Shown: positions 32,370-43,350 of the stretch, piece after piece | Layout: each line of letters opens with the position of its first letter | How positions within the stretch are numbered: position 1 is the first letter of the stretch | IMG/VR virus record: IMGVR_UViG_3300021960_000027 | Coordinates: 1 to 64,000 of that record | Direction: 5' to 3' (one strand) | Origin: a virus | Length of the DNA: 64,000 bases | Made by a program: the position numbers and the translations under genes | Notes under the pieces: generated by a model | Databases searched by the model: none | What the model was told of the DNA's origin: nothing | The model's input: only the letters and a program-made list of their open reading frames with translations

Positions 32370-34909
32370 TGGCAGACCTAATTTATACCCCCGGAATTAG
32401 TGTCATTATTGATAGTGCTTATTACGGCATTATTGATGTCTCTGACGACATTGTGGATGCAAATTTAAGCCTGAACGAGAATAGACCACACTCATTTAGG
32501 GTAACGCTCTCCAATACTCGTAGGAAATACGACTCTTCTTTTGCCCCCGGCGACAGAATTTCTGTCAGGATGAAAAGGGTTCAATGGGTTCAGGTGTTTA
32601 GCGGATATCTGACTGTAACACCATACTTCAGTGCATTTCCTAAGCCCGTCACTCTTGAAGCAGAATGCACTCTCAGAAATTTAAAAAACTTTTTGTGGGA
32701 TTCTGCTTCCGTAAAATCGATGGATTTTATTAATCAGATAATTAATGAAGACCCTCAAAATGAAGCAAATATTCCAAAAGTTGTTAAGGAGTTGATGCAC
32801 AGAGTTGCAGGTTGGAAAAGGGATAAAACCCATATTGGAAAGATTCCAGAAGACTGGGCAAAGAAGTTTGACCGGATTTATGCTTCTTTGGCAGAAGCGG
32901 CAGATGCTCGCGGAGCCTCACGATCTATTGGAACTGGAGGCGACATTGGCGACACAACCGCAGGCAATGTCCCATCGCTATTCACAGATAACGCAATCCT
33001 AAATGACAATCTTGTTTGGTCGAACAGCGACATGGACATTGTGCTGTCAACGATCAGATACTTGGAATCTAGGGGTGATTACACGGCACAGGCTCGTTCT
33101 GCCTCTGCATCTGGTGCCTATCAATTTGTTGACTCAACGTGGAACAACTACGGTGGGTATGTTCACGCTAAAGATGCGCCACCTTCTGTTCAAGACGAAA
33201 AGGCTCGCCAACACATCTTAGACATCGTTGAACAGCGAGGATGGACACTGTTAGCCATACCTTACACTTGGTATTATCCCGCTGTTTTTCGTGATGCCAG
33301 TTGGCTGGACAAGGTTCCGTATCCAGAAGGTAACTCTCTTACTGTTCGTGAATATGGCGCACGATGGATTGAACAGTACAAAAAGGAATACAAAGAAGCG
33401 ACTGGCAGGAATGTCACTCCCCCCGTAGGTGAAACTGGACCGAACTTTAACCGTGGTAGGGGAGGAAGTACAAATCGGGCGAGCAGTAGTGGCACTGTAA
33501 ATACGGTAAGTACCGCAAGGGGGGTTCTTTATCCTATTCCTGAAGGAGTAACGCGACTCACTAACGCAACCTCTTCTTGGGGAGGTTTTTCAAACGGCAA
33601 AATTCCGTCCAGCGCATTGAGATATTCTTCTTCTGGAGCGTACGACTCTGGTGCATTTCAGGTCGCTGGTGAAGCGTATGAGTTAATGTATGAGGCCGCG
33701 CTAGCACAGGGCTTAGACATTCAGGCATCTTGTTATAGGTCATTTGAAAACCAGCAGAAACTTTACGATGTCAATCCAGACTTTTCTGCTACGCCGGGAA
33801 CCTCAAACCACGGATGGGGGCTGGCGTTTGACATTGGAGAACTTGTTTCCCGTTACAGCACAAAGTACAACGGGTATGACAAGGCACAGATGTTCCAGAC
33901 CCCCGAGTATCTTTGGCTAAAACAAAATGCATACAAATATGGGTTTGGTCATCCAACTTGGGCGCAAGAGGGTGGTAGTCGACCAGAGCCTTGGCACTGG
34001 GAGTTCTTTGCGTTTTCAAATTACAGAAACGGTGATCCCCCAGAGGGAACTGCCGGTGTAAATCCATTTACTGGTTTAACCGACGAGTTTTTTGGGACAG
34101 CGTCTGGAAGTGCTTATGACGCGCTACAGAATTTTTTCTACTTGCAAGGGGAGGCCGAGCAAGAACAGGCTGAACTACTGAGCGGTCCACTTGCCCTTGC
34201 AAACGATGAACCCCTTCTTTCAATCATTGAAAGGTTTTTAAAAGCAAGCGGAAGAAATTTCTGTAGTGCCCCAAACGGAGACTTCATCGCTTGGTTCCCC
34301 GACTACTTTTTTGAGTACGGTGTTTCTGGAGCGATGGACGTTCAATTAATTGAATTAATGGACTTTACTGTTTCTTGGTCTGACGACACCCTTATTACCC
34401 ACCAGTATGTGACTGGAGTTTTGCTAAACAGCGATATTGGGAACACGCCATCTGGGAGTGTGTACAAGTCTCTTTTAGACACACACGGTGTTGTCACTAT
34501 TGATACCGCAGGAATGCTTACCGCGATTATCGGTGACTTAAGTGGAAGCAACTTCCCGTGGATGTCGAACCCAGAAGAAATTTTGGCTCGCTTTGGTGCG
34601 CGTGTGAGCAATGAAAAAATTGGAACTATTGTCGGCGGTGAACAAGAGTTTTGGTATGCCGTCAACAAATTCCAACGGGCGTGGGCGGGTCAATTTACAT
34701 GCTCTGCTCCAACAACATTTATGCCAGAACTTTTCCCCGGCATGGCGTTGAGAATCCCAGAACTTGGTGTTCAGTTTTACATCTCAAGCGTTTCCCACAG
34801 CATTGACATGAACGGCGGGTTCAGAACGAATGCGACACTGATGGCTCCAAGTCGGATTGGGGAAGGTGGCATTTTTATGTTGCCGAAAGGGGGTTCTTCT
34901 GATGGCTAG
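32369..34909 (+). CDS. Baseplate hub protein with two peptidoglycan-hydrolase domains
   Basis: An 846-aa protein. Residues 1-130 are a gp27/gpD-like hub part. Residues about 220-300 resemble a lytic transglycosylase, with candidate catalytic E233 in ESRGDYTA and GAYQFVDSTWNNY. Residues about 420-560 form an M15 peptidase, with SNHGWGLAFD (H481, D488) and EPWHWEF (H543). The C-terminal 270 residues return to hub sequence (NDEPLLSIIERFLKASG). The two enzyme domains would open the host wall locally as the tail contracts. The M15 domain resembles that of the endolysin at 15717, suggesting duplication within the phage. Confidence 0.86.
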   Translation: MADLIYTPGISVIIDSAYYGIIDVSDDIVDANLSLNENRPHSFRVTLSNTRRKYDSSFAPGDRISVRMKRVQWVQVFSGYLTVTPYFSAFPKPVTLEAECTLRNLKNFLWDSASVKSMDFINQIINEDPQNEANIPKVVKELMHRVAGWKRDKTHIGKIPEDWAKKFDRIYASLAEAADARGASRSIGTGGDIGDTTAGNVPSLFTDNAILNDNLVWSNSDMDIVLSTIRYLESRGDYTAQARSASASGAYQFVDSTWNNYGGYVHAKDAPPSVQDEKARQHILDIVEQRGWTLLAIPYTWYYPAVFRDASWLDKVPYPEGNSLTVREYGARWIEQYKKEYKEATGRNVTPPVGETGPNFNRGRGGSTNRASSSGTVNTVSTARGVLYPIPEGVTRLTNATSSWGGFSNGKIPSSALRYSSSGAYDSGAFQVAGEAYELMYEAALAQGLDIQASCYRSFENQQKLYDVNPDFSATPGTSNHGWGLAFDIGELVSRYSTKYNGYDKAQMFQTPEYLWLKQNAYKYGFGHPTWAQEGGSRPEPWHWEFFAFSNYRNGDPPEGTAGVNPFTGLTDEFFGTASGSAYDALQNFFYLQGEAEQEQAELLSGPLALANDEPLLSIIERFLKASGRNFCSAPNGDFIAWFPDYFFEYGVSGAMDVQLIELMDFTVSWSDDTLITHQYVTGVLLNSDIGNTPSGSVYKSLLDTHGVVTIDTAGMLTAIIGDLSGSNFPWMSNPEEILARFGARVSNEKIGTIVGGEQEFWYAVNKFQRAWAGQFTCSAPTTFMPELFPGMALRIPELGVQFYISSVSHSIDMNGGFRTNATLMAPSRIGEGGIFMLPKGGSSDG

Positions 34910-35489
34910 GCGATTTCAAAATTCATCCCAACCACTATCTCCGTCAATGGCAAGTTCAAAAATCGTTTTTGTTTCTTCAGTCGACCGTGGGTCTTATCTG
35001 GAAAAGAAAAATCGGGTTTCAGTTATCGATGTTGCATCTGGAGCAACGTTAATTGTTCCCCTCAGTCGTTCATCAAGGTTTTTCCCACGGGAGGGTGAGG
35101 TTTGGCTAATTGAGCGGTCAGAAGGAGGATGGCGATTTAATTCGATGGTTGGTGATCGAAGAAATCCAGTTGTTTCTAATTGGCTTCAGACTGGAGATTT
35201 TTTAGAAGAGTCAGGATTGTTGACTCATTCAATATTTGCGGGAAACTCTTCGTTTAACCATCCGCAGTCTAAGTCTGGTGGTTACATCGGAGAGATTAGA
35301 ACTATTTCTTACACAGTTTCTTTACCCCCCGATGGGTGGCTTCTGTGTAATGGTGCCACCTACTACAAGTGGTGGTATCCAGTTTTGTATTCGGTTATCA
35401 ACAACTATTACGGGGTTTCAACCGACGCGACATTTAGCGTTCCGTCCTTTGGTAGTTCAACTGTCAAGTACATCATTTGTGCTTATTAA
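34902..35489 (+). CDS. Baseplate spike/tail-collar protein
   Basis: A 195-aa protein starting inside the hub gene end. The N-terminal half has an OB-like pattern (NRVSVIDVASGATLIVPL, GEVWLIER). The C-terminal half matches the phage tail collar domain (PPDGWLLCNGATY, YSVINNYYG, TFSVPSFGSS). Such proteins sit at the tail tip or anchor fibres. This start is supported by the 8-nt overlap. Confidence 0.76.
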   Translation: MARRFQNSSQPLSPSMASSKIVFVSSVDRGSYLEKKNRVSVIDVASGATLIVPLSRSSRFFPREGEVWLIERSEGGWRFNSMVGDRRNPVVSNWLQTGDFLEESGLLTHSIFAGNSSFNHPQSKSGGYIGEIRTISYTVSLPPDGWLLCNGATYYKWWYPVLYSVINNYYGVSTDATFSVPSFGSSTVKYIICAY

Positions 35490-35497
35490 GGAGAGAG

Positions 35498-35932
35498 ATG
35501 AAGACGTTTGCTCTTGAATCCGGTGACCTAGTTGTATCTAACGGTTCTTATATGACTGTCTCTGGCGCGCAACGAATGCAACAGCAAATCGGACTCTCTC
35601 TGATGGAGCCGACCGGCATAGATCGATTTCACCCTCAGTGGGGTTCGATTCTTGACCAACTCATTGGTACTTCTATGACATCTGACATTACAGAGCGAGT
35701 AAAAACTGAAGTTTACCGAGTCATAAAAAACATTGCCGCGCTTCAAAACTCGGCAATCCAGCGAAGTGCAACTGTTGGGTCAAAGCCACAAGTAACTCCT
35801 GATGAACTCATCACTGGGGTTACTGGGGTTTCTGTCGAACAAGTCCGTGACGCAATCAACGTAAAAATTTCTCTTTCAACTGCTGGACGAGAAACCGTAA
35901 CTGTCAATACTTCTATTGACGGAGGAATCTGA
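35498..35932 (+). CDS. Baseplate wedge protein, gp25/gpW-like
   Basis: A 144-aa protein with AAGGAG 8 nt upstream of ATG. The conserved centre (QQQIGLSLMEPTGIDRFHPQWGS, then LIGTSMTSDITERVKTEV) fits gp25-like wedge proteins, which nucleate sheath assembly at the baseplate. It lies before the J-type protein, the standard order for gp25 and gp6. Confidence 0.85.
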   Translation: MKTFALESGDLVVSNGSYMTVSGAQRMQQQIGLSLMEPTGIDRFHPQWGSILDQLIGTSMTSDITERVKTEVYRVIKNIAALQNSAIQRSATVGSKPQVTPDELITGVTGVSVEQVRDAINVKISLSTAGRETVTVNTSIDGGI

Positions 35933-35933
35933 A

Positions 35934-38459
35934 ATGCCTACTCCATCTGACATTGTTTCCCAAATGCGAACATCGCTTTCGATTAGCGAACCTGATTTGG
36001 ATACGTCCATTGGGACACCGATTAGAAAGATTCTTGATGTTGTCGGAGAGGCAATCGCAGAGGCGTACATTGACAGTTACCTAACTTCGTATCAATATGA
36101 CATTGATGCTCGCTCAGGCTCTGACCTAGATAGTTTTGTCTCACTGTTCGGATTTTCCCGACAGCAGGCGCGTAGGTCAACGGGAACTGTTGTGCTACAG
36201 CGTAACTCACCTGCCGAATCAGCGTTTTTGATTCCTGTTGGGACGCAGTTCGCTACTTCGACCTCGCCGGTTTACGTTGTTCAAACATTGTCTGCAAACG
36301 TATTTCCTCAGGGTGCGACAAGCATTTCGGTAACCGTGCAGGCATCTGTTGCTGGTGCTACCGGCAACATCACGGCGAACTCTTTGACCAGAAGCGTGAC
36401 GAGTCTTTCTGGTATTACCGCTCTCACAAACCCAGCACCATTGTCTGGTGGTTCTGACGCTGAGTCCGATGAGCAGTTGCGCGATCGCTTTAAGAAGTCA
36501 GTGTTCCGCAACCTTTCTGGAACCGAAGACATGTTTTTGGGTGTTGCCCTTGACGATGAGGACACGATTGCCGCGACCGTTATCGGACCATCTGAAAATT
36601 GGACGGAACAAATTGAAATGGTTTCTGGCGTTGCAACTTCTATCGCGGCTCCAGTTCTTGCAAAGTACAAACTTCAAAATGTCAACAGTGTCGTTACCGG
36701 AACGGTCAATCTTGTTACAGCAGATCACGTTTTGTCTGTTGGGGATACCGTTCGTATCTATGGCATAACCTCAACTAATAGTTCGGATGTATTGCCCAAT
36801 GGTTCTTGGATTATTAGAGATGTTGGTGGTGGGGCAGGAACTGAGGCTGATATTTACTTGCAATCGCTAGATGGCGAAACTGTATGGTATGAAACGCTGG
36901 CTGGAACAATCGGTGTTGCTGATGCGTATTTGGAGAAACTTGACCGGATTAAATACATTTACCCAAGTGGATATGCATTTGGTGCCGACCTTAAGGGCGG
37001 GGATTTTTTGACCCCAAACGTGCATTATCAGTTTGATTACACGGCGGTTCCCCCGACTGTTACCAGTTTAGATTCCGACAACTGCCCAGATGGTATCTAC
37101 GAACTTTCATTTAACTATGTCCCCCAATCTTCGCGAAGCAATCCCCCTCAGGGGATTAGTAACACGGTAGACATTTACGTTTCTGGACAGCGTTCTGTTC
37201 AAGGTACTGAAATTGCAATTATTGACGGACGGGTGGTTGCGGAACTTCCATCTGAAACCAACTCATACAAGAATTTCACTAGAAACGATGGTTCGTTTGC
37301 TGAAGCGGGAAATGCGATTGCTCGCCTTTCCTTCCAGCCAACCATTAATCTTCCAAGCACACTGACTGTTCACTCTTCAACCTTGCAGTTAAACACAGAT
37401 TATTGGGCTGTTTCTGACCGAACCGTGACTTCTGGAGCATGGGATTCTTTTGGTGGAATTGAGTTTAGTGCAAGTTCTCTGCCGTTATCAGCAGAAATTT
37501 CTTCATCAACTAACGCATCTCCGATTGTTATCACCACCAATGCCTCTCATACATTTTTAACAGGAATGCGAGTTTTGGTAGAGAACCATGACAACACGGG
37601 AGCGAATGGAATTTTTACTGTCCAAGCGGTAACAAGTACAACCATCACCCTTGCTGATTCAACGGGAACTGGAACTGGAACTGCAACAGGGAACGTTTAT
37701 TTGTATCAGCCAGTAACGGTTCAGTATGACTACAACGAGATTCCGCGTGATGTTCAGTCAGAGGCAGAGTCTTGGCGAATGATTACTACAGACGTAATGG
37801 TTCACTACGGCAATCCGATTCTGTTAAAAATGAATCTTGCTGTCATTCTTCGTCCCGGCTATTCACTGTCTAGTGTTCAAAGCGCAGTTGAAAACAGCAT
37901 TAATACATATCTTGATAGCCTTGAATTTGGCGGTCAGGCTCAGATAAGTGACTTACTGAATGTGATAGGTGACGTTACCGGAATTGATGCAGTACGAATT
38001 CTTTCTTCTAGGGATGTAGATTCACTGCCCATTTCTTCCGTTGACGGAAACACATCAAGTCTTCTCAACACTGGAACTATCGACATTACTTTTTCTTCTG
38101 CCCACGGACTCAGTGAAGGAGACACCGTTTATGTCTCAGAAGCACTTTTTAACTACAACGCTGGTGGGTCTTACTATCCGATTGACGGAGCATGGGTTGT
38201 TGAATCTGTACCCGACAGCGTAACTATTCGCATGTCTGGAGACATTGGCATTTATGGTTATTTAAGTGGTGGAACGGTTTACACCGAAGACTTTGGTATC
38301 CAGCGAATGAACATAGATGGCTCTCCATCTAAAGTTCTTTATGTTACAGAAGATGCCCCTCATCGTGCCACTGACATTTTGTCTAACGGTAGAGAGTTCT
38401 TTGACCTTCACTCCGTGGTAATGACTGTGAAAGCGGCCAATACTTGGGGGAGCGCGTGA
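35934..38459 (+). CDS. Baseplate J-like protein (gp6-like wedge)
   Basis: An 841-aa protein with GGAGG 8 nt before ATG. The N-terminal part has DLDSFVSLFGFSRQQARRSTG and FLIPVGTQFATST, and later GGSDAESDEQLRDRFKKSV, all typical of Baseplate_J (P2 gpJ, T4 gp6). Residues about 240-330 and 540-620 contain inserted beta domains. It connects the wedge ring around the hub. The end overlaps the next gene by 4 nt. Confidence 0.88.
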   Translation: MPTPSDIVSQMRTSLSISEPDLDTSIGTPIRKILDVVGEAIAEAYIDSYLTSYQYDIDARSGSDLDSFVSLFGFSRQQARRSTGTVVLQRNSPAESAFLIPVGTQFATSTSPVYVVQTLSANVFPQGATSISVTVQASVAGATGNITANSLTRSVTSLSGITALTNPAPLSGGSDAESDEQLRDRFKKSVFRNLSGTEDMFLGVALDDEDTIAATVIGPSENWTEQIEMVSGVATSIAAPVLAKYKLQNVNSVVTGTVNLVTADHVLSVGDTVRIYGITSTNSSDVLPNGSWIIRDVGGGAGTEADIYLQSLDGETVWYETLAGTIGVADAYLEKLDRIKYIYPSGYAFGADLKGGDFLTPNVHYQFDYTAVPPTVTSLDSDNCPDGIYELSFNYVPQSSRSNPPQGISNTVDIYVSGQRSVQGTEIAIIDGRVVAELPSETNSYKNFTRNDGSFAEAGNAIARLSFQPTINLPSTLTVHSSTLQLNTDYWAVSDRTVTSGAWDSFGGIEFSASSLPLSAEISSSTNASPIVITTNASHTFLTGMRVLVENHDNTGANGIFTVQAVTSTTITLADSTGTGTGTATGNVYLYQPVTVQYDYNEIPRDVQSEAESWRMITTDVMVHYGNPILLKMNLAVILRPGYSLSSVQSAVENSINTYLDSLEFGGQAQISDLLNVIGDVTGIDAVRILSSRDVDSLPISSVDGNTSSLLNTGTIDITFSSAHGLSEGDTVYVSEALFNYNAGGSYYPIDGAWVVESVPDSVTIRMSGDIGIYGYLSGGTVYTEDFGIQRMNIDGSPSKVLYVTEDAPHRATDILSNGREFFDLHSVVMTVKAANTWGSA

Positions 38460-41400
38460 GTGACTTAATCCGTTACCAAACGGGCAATCAGGCTTCTCCC
38501 ACTCCAGTTGGGTTTACTGAAGTAACTAATCCACTACATCCAGCGCAAAGAATCGCTTCTCGCCTCGCGCATTTTCCAGAAAACTATAACCTGAACGCAG
38601 AATCTCACCTCAGCAAGTTGCTCAAGGTTCTTCTGGGAGATAGCGGTGTGGGTTCACTACACAAGCGAATGATGTTGACTCGCCTTCAATCGCATCTTGG
38701 TTCAACCCACTTGTTTGACCTTGATGCTTTTTACGGATCAATTTTTGGCGCATACCGACGTTCTGATGAAGACATATTGGTTGACCCAATGCTTGAGGCT
38801 CAGTCTCCAGCACAATGGGATCAAACTGTTATTCGTGATGCTTCCTATCGAAGCCGAGTAGAGCAATTTGCTAAGGCAGTAAACCTTGGGGCAACAAAGG
38901 ATGGCATTGAGGTTGCCGCGGAAGCACTGCTTGGCGTTGATGTTGAAGTTCGTGAGTCTTGGATTATCGATGACCTCATCACCAATAGGTGGAGTTCTCT
39001 TGATGGAATAAATTATTCAGTTCTAAGCGAAAATACTTATCGCCAACATGAATCATCTGCTCCGCTCTATTCGCTGTCAGCAATTCGCACTACCGGACCG
39101 ATTAAGAATCGCCATCAAATTCGTATTTTCCCAAAGAGAAAACTTTCACTTGAGGAACGTTGGGACACAGCACGGGTTTTGGATCGTATCAAGCCAGCAG
39201 GTTCAGTGGTTGAAATTGATGATTCCGGCTTTGATGCTTACTCCGATGTTCGCATCGCCTCTGTTGTTTCTGATAGCGAACACTGGAAGATAAGGACTCT
39301 TATCTCTAATTCGCTAATCGATGGAATCAATTTGTACGACGAATTGAGTGATTCGTCTGGAGAATACTCTGAGAAGCCGTACACCCCGTGGGGGGAATAC
39401 CAAGGCGAGGCGTGGTCGTACATTACTAATGCCCCAACTGCGGTTGCGTTTACTGCTAATTCCGATTTTTCTGACTCAGAAAGGGTCGATCCTTCTTCCA
39501 GCGCATTGACCGTTCAGCGGAGCATTACAGCATCTGGAACAATTAACTTTTTGCCAGAATATTCTCTTTTGCCGATTCAAAGCCTTCTTTCTGGCAGATC
39601 AGTTTCAGAGGGAGTATCTGCTTCAAACCCATATTCTGGCCTAAGAAACTCTTCTGGTTCCTCAACTGCCCCCTCTGTTTTAATTGATGGAGCAAAATCA
39701 AGTGCATTAAGCAAGGTTGCTCCGCTTAAAGAATCAATCAATAAATTGGGGGCACGATTCTGGGTTACGCCAGACAGGGACTGGTGGGACACTGCACGCG
39801 ACGCACTAGAGATTCGTTTTGCAAACCCTGAATGGGTTAACTACATCGATGGTTATGTATCAAAATTCCCGTCGAATTTTAAGGTTCAGGCGTGGGACGA
39901 AATTGAGGGAACTTGGCGAACTGTTCTGACTCGCAGAATTGTAGATTCAAACCCATCTTCTGTATTTAGCCTTCCGCACGAAGGTGAGTCGGGTGAGCAT
40001 TCAAGTTATCCAGAACACTGGCGCAGAATTAATATCAAAATTTCGCCCGTTTACACATCGCACGTTCGCATCGTGTTTTCCCGTTTTGGAGAGTTTGTGA
40101 ACGGCTATCCTCACATTACTCAAATTACTGGGACTGAGTATGGTGTATGGAAAATTGAAGGCTCTGTCCACAAAGTCCTTGTCAGCATGGATGAAAATCT
40201 TTCAATTTCTGCGCTGGAAGATAAGTACCTTTCAGGTGGGGCACTGGTCAATCCAGAGGCAGAGAAAACTCGCCTGAAGGATTTTTCCCGTCAAATATGT
40301 CGCCCACCAAAAAACAGGGGAGGGGACAACGTTGCATATTCGCTGGCAGTTAAAAATGTAGATATTGGTTTCCGATTGGCATCACTAAACGATGTCCCAT
40401 TTTCGTTCACCAACTTGAACGCCCCCGTTGCCACAGTCAAAAACATTGCAGGTCAATCGGTTAATCATTACATTGAGCGTTACCCAGCCAAAAACATTCT
40501 TTCCAATGCGGGAACATTTTGGAAGTGTTCCCCGCAGATTTCTGGTAACGCTATTGCCAACCTTTATTTAGATGTTCGGGATATTGACGGGAACGCCCAG
40601 ACAGTTTCCGCATTTGACGTTGACCCAATTACCGTTGGGGCGACGGTCAACATTTACTACAGCAACACTGAAGAGAACATTGACTTCACCAATGGTGTTC
40701 CAGACGACTCCAATATTGATCCACTATTTGTCCACGGCAACATTCTTCCCCCTCTTGAGGGCGAGCCATTTACATTCCCAATAACAGATAATGCTTGGAT
40801 TGATGTAAGCAACAGTGGAACTCAGTGGAATCCGACCACACAAAGTTGGTGGTCTGGAGTTCAGTTTGTTGCTCAAGCAGATTCGACAGCGTTTACCGAC
40901 TCAACCCCGTGGACGGCAGGAACTGGGTATTCGTCTTGGCTGGGAGAGGTTGGAACAGCAATTTCCTCTGGCTCAATCATATTTAGAGTCAACGATGTTT
41001 CTGCTTCGGGTTCAATAACTTTTTCTGAGGGTGACACCGTCACGTTTACCACAACATGTGTTGTTGGTTCCGGTAGTGAAATTAGCCTGACTCTGCGCTA
41101 TTCGGTTAATGACGGCGAAGCCACTGTTGTCACATCTTCAGGAACTTCATCACTGAACTTGTCGCCATCTTTTATTAGATTCGGGCATTCATCGAATGAC
41201 GATCTGTTAGATGCCCCGTTCCCAGCAACACTCAATCATTTCTGCCTGCAATATGGAACCGCTCCAGCAGAGTTTTTGAACACGCCAAGTCTTTGGACTC
41301 GCAACGTGATCGGATCAGATAACTTTTTCGATAACGACAACCCGTCCAGCAACATTTTGGGTTCTCTCATTCGTTTGTCTGGGGCAAACGTTTCTGATAC

Positions 41401-43315
41401 ATCGACCTTTACTCGCTCAAGCAACAAGTGGGGAATTGTTGGTGGCGCACTCAACATCTTTGACCAGATGTCTTGGACACCTATCCCCAGAGACTATGTG
41501 GTGCGACGAGGAATCCTTCGCATCCCGTCTACCCCAGCACAATTCTTTAAAATGGAATTCAGTTCGCTTAACCCAGAGCCATTTGAACCATTTTTGAAAA
41601 TCAATCGTCGTGTTAAAACAATGCCATCTTTGGGTACGGCACAGCCGGGAACGTCCGGGGTTGAGCAAACAGAACAGCAGAAAACTGCACTTGCTTTGTC
41701 AAGCCGTTCACGATTTTCTGACACCATTTTCCAGTCGTTTGGGCAATCATATTCTGGCGTTCGCCTGCCAACTGCTGGTTTTTCTTCAGACAGTCTTGAG
41801 GTTTCTGCTGATCTTCGTAGAAACGGGGGCTTCGCCTACAACATGGTTCAGTGGCAACCAAATCCGATTGCCATCACAAACCATCAGTCGGGGGTTCACT
41901 CATACAACGTCGACACTGTCCCTCACGAAAATAAGGTTGCATTTTTTGTAGCAATCAAGAGCATTAAGGCTTTGCGCTCGGACTACTCGGTTCCAGATAA
42001 CACATCCACCTACGAAGATTTGTATTGGGATACGCGATCAGTAGACGAATCACTGACTGACATGACTCACTATTCTAGTGGCTACTACTCAACTGGCAGT
42101 GATCCTGCACCACTGTTGTTGACTAACTCAGAGACTGTTCGTGGAAAAGTTTTTGAGTCACAACAGCCAGTTGTTGCAGTTCAATTCGCTACCCACCAAT
42201 CAGATTCTGTTCAAGTAATTGAAGACGACCTTTTTAAGAACCCTGAATTGTACGAATATGATTTTGACAACACGGACAGTTGGCACTCAGTTGGCAACGG
42301 GTTTGTCTATTACGACACCGATGCACGATGCGCTACTGTTGTTCGCGGTGGAAGTACGTCCTCTACAATTTTGAATGGGTCGTCGGATACGGTTGAAACC
42401 GGAAGCGTCACGATTGGCGGTATCCAGTCAAAACTCGTACCTGTTTCACCAAGCGGAATGCTTTCGGTGGCATGCCGAGTTGTTTGCCCTAAGTCGTTGC
42501 GCTCTCCGCTGTACATCCAAATTGTTGGCTCTGACTCTTCTACTGTTATTTCAGAAAAAGAGTTCACGCCAACCGCTAACTCAATTTGGGAAGAAACACA
42601 CCAGTACATTTTGGGTGCATATCCATCGCTAGACCAGTCGGTTCACGTTCGGGTTGTTCAAAAAGAGTCTTATCAAGACTCTTGGCAGGTGTTTGCCATT
42701 TCACTTTTTGACGATTCTTGTCTATGGGAGTTCAGCAACACCTCTGGCGACACTTGGGTTCCTGCCTATGGAATACGAAATAACCAGAACGGAATCATTC
42801 GATTCCCCACTCCCGGCGCATCGTTGACGTATCGATTTACGGCACACAGGAAGAACATCAACTTGTCGTATGTCAAAATTAAGCCGTGGTATCAGGGTCG
42901 TGTTTTAGGAAAGAAATCGTTCCCACAGCGTGGACCAAACATGAGCATTTACGATGACCAGTTGCCTATCACTAGCGACCCAGACTTTACGACATGGACA
43001 AATCCTGTTCCTCAATCTTGGTTCACTCGTTACGAGCGAATCTTCAACGTAGAAACAGAAACCCTCTTTGGTAATACCAGATACCTGTCGGCTTACCGTC
43101 GTGAAGCAGGCGAAACAGTATCTGTTGCGGATCAAAGCATTGTTGATTCATCTCAACTCATTCGCTCCCCACAAGAGAACGTTGGGGTCACAGATACTTC
43201 TGTCAGAACCGCACATTACACTCGCAATGCATCAGAGTCGATTACCACCTCTGATGAGTCGTCCTTCTACCTACACACGGATGGAATTGCGACTGACCCA
43301 GTTGAGCCGGTCTGA
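38456..43315 (+). CDS. Very large tail/baseplate protein, probable fibre
   Basis: A 1619-aa protein starting in a GTGA overlap with the J gene. The first 180 residues (FDLDAFYGSIFGAYRRSDED, QFAKAVNLGATKDGIEVAAEALLG) resemble gpI-like baseplate-to-fibre adaptors. The rest is beta-rich, with several jelly-roll-like segments and aromatic patches, as expected of receptor-binding proteins. The C-terminus has a short repeated pattern (ESITTSDESS). It is the last gene of the tail block. A chaperone is not seen after it. Confidence 0.76.
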   Translation: MSDLIRYQTGNQASPTPVGFTEVTNPLHPAQRIASRLAHFPENYNLNAESHLSKLLKVLLGDSGVGSLHKRMMLTRLQSHLGSTHLFDLDAFYGSIFGAYRRSDEDILVDPMLEAQSPAQWDQTVIRDASYRSRVEQFAKAVNLGATKDGIEVAAEALLGVDVEVRESWIIDDLITNRWSSLDGINYSVLSENTYRQHESSAPLYSLSAIRTTGPIKNRHQIRIFPKRKLSLEERWDTARVLDRIKPAGSVVEIDDSGFDAYSDVRIASVVSDSEHWKIRTLISNSLIDGINLYDELSDSSGEYSEKPYTPWGEYQGEAWSYITNAPTAVAFTANSDFSDSERVDPSSSALTVQRSITASGTINFLPEYSLLPIQSLLSGRSVSEGVSASNPYSGLRNSSGSSTAPSVLIDGAKSSALSKVAPLKESINKLGARFWVTPDRDWWDTARDALEIRFANPEWVNYIDGYVSKFPSNFKVQAWDEIEGTWRTVLTRRIVDSNPSSVFSLPHEGESGEHSSYPEHWRRINIKISPVYTSHVRIVFSRFGEFVNGYPHITQITGTEYGVWKIEGSVHKVLVSMDENLSISALEDKYLSGGALVNPEAEKTRLKDFSRQICRPPKNRGGDNVAYSLAVKNVDIGFRLASLNDVPFSFTNLNAPVATVKNIAGQSVNHYIERYPAKNILSNAGTFWKCSPQISGNAIANLYLDVRDIDGNAQTVSAFDVDPITVGATVNIYYSNTEENIDFTNGVPDDSNIDPLFVHGNILPPLEGEPFTFPITDNAWIDVSNSGTQWNPTTQSWWSGVQFVAQADSTAFTDSTPWTAGTGYSSWLGEVGTAISSGSIIFRVNDVSASGSITFSEGDTVTFTTTCVVGSGSEISLTLRYSVNDGEATVVTSSGTSSLNLSPSFIRFGHSSNDDLLDAPFPATLNHFCLQYGTAPAEFLNTPSLWTRNVIGSDNFFDNDNPSSNILGSLIRLSGANVSDTSTFTRSSNKWGIVGGALNIFDQMSWTPIPRDYVVRRGILRIPSTPAQFFKMEFSSLNPEPFEPFLKINRRVKTMPSLGTAQPGTSGVEQTEQQKTALALSSRSRFSDTIFQSFGQSYSGVRLPTAGFSSDSLEVSADLRRNGGFAYNMVQWQPNPIAITNHQSGVHSYNVDTVPHENKVAFFVAIKSIKALRSDYSVPDNTSTYEDLYWDTRSVDESLTDMTHYSSGYYSTGSDPAPLLLTNSETVRGKVFESQQPVVAVQFATHQSDSVQVIEDDLFKNPELYEYDFDNTDSWHSVGNGFVYYDTDARCATVVRGGSTSSTILNGSSDTVETGSVTIGGIQSKLVPVSPSGMLSVACRVVCPKSLRSPLYIQIVGSDSSTVISEKEFTPTANSIWEETHQYILGAYPSLDQSVHVRVVQKESYQDSWQVFAISLFDDSCLWEFSNTSGDTWVPAYGIRNNQNGIIRFPTPGASLTYRFTAHRKNINLSYVKIKPWYQGRVLGKKSFPQRGPNMSIYDDQLPITSDPDFTTWTNPVPQSWFTRYERIFNVETETLFGNTRYLSAYRREAGETVSVADQSIVDSSQLIRSPQENVGVTDTSVRTAHYTRNASESITTSDESSFYLHTDGIATDPVEPV

Positions 43316-43350
43316 TAGACACAATCTTTCTAAATTGATACCATAACTTA

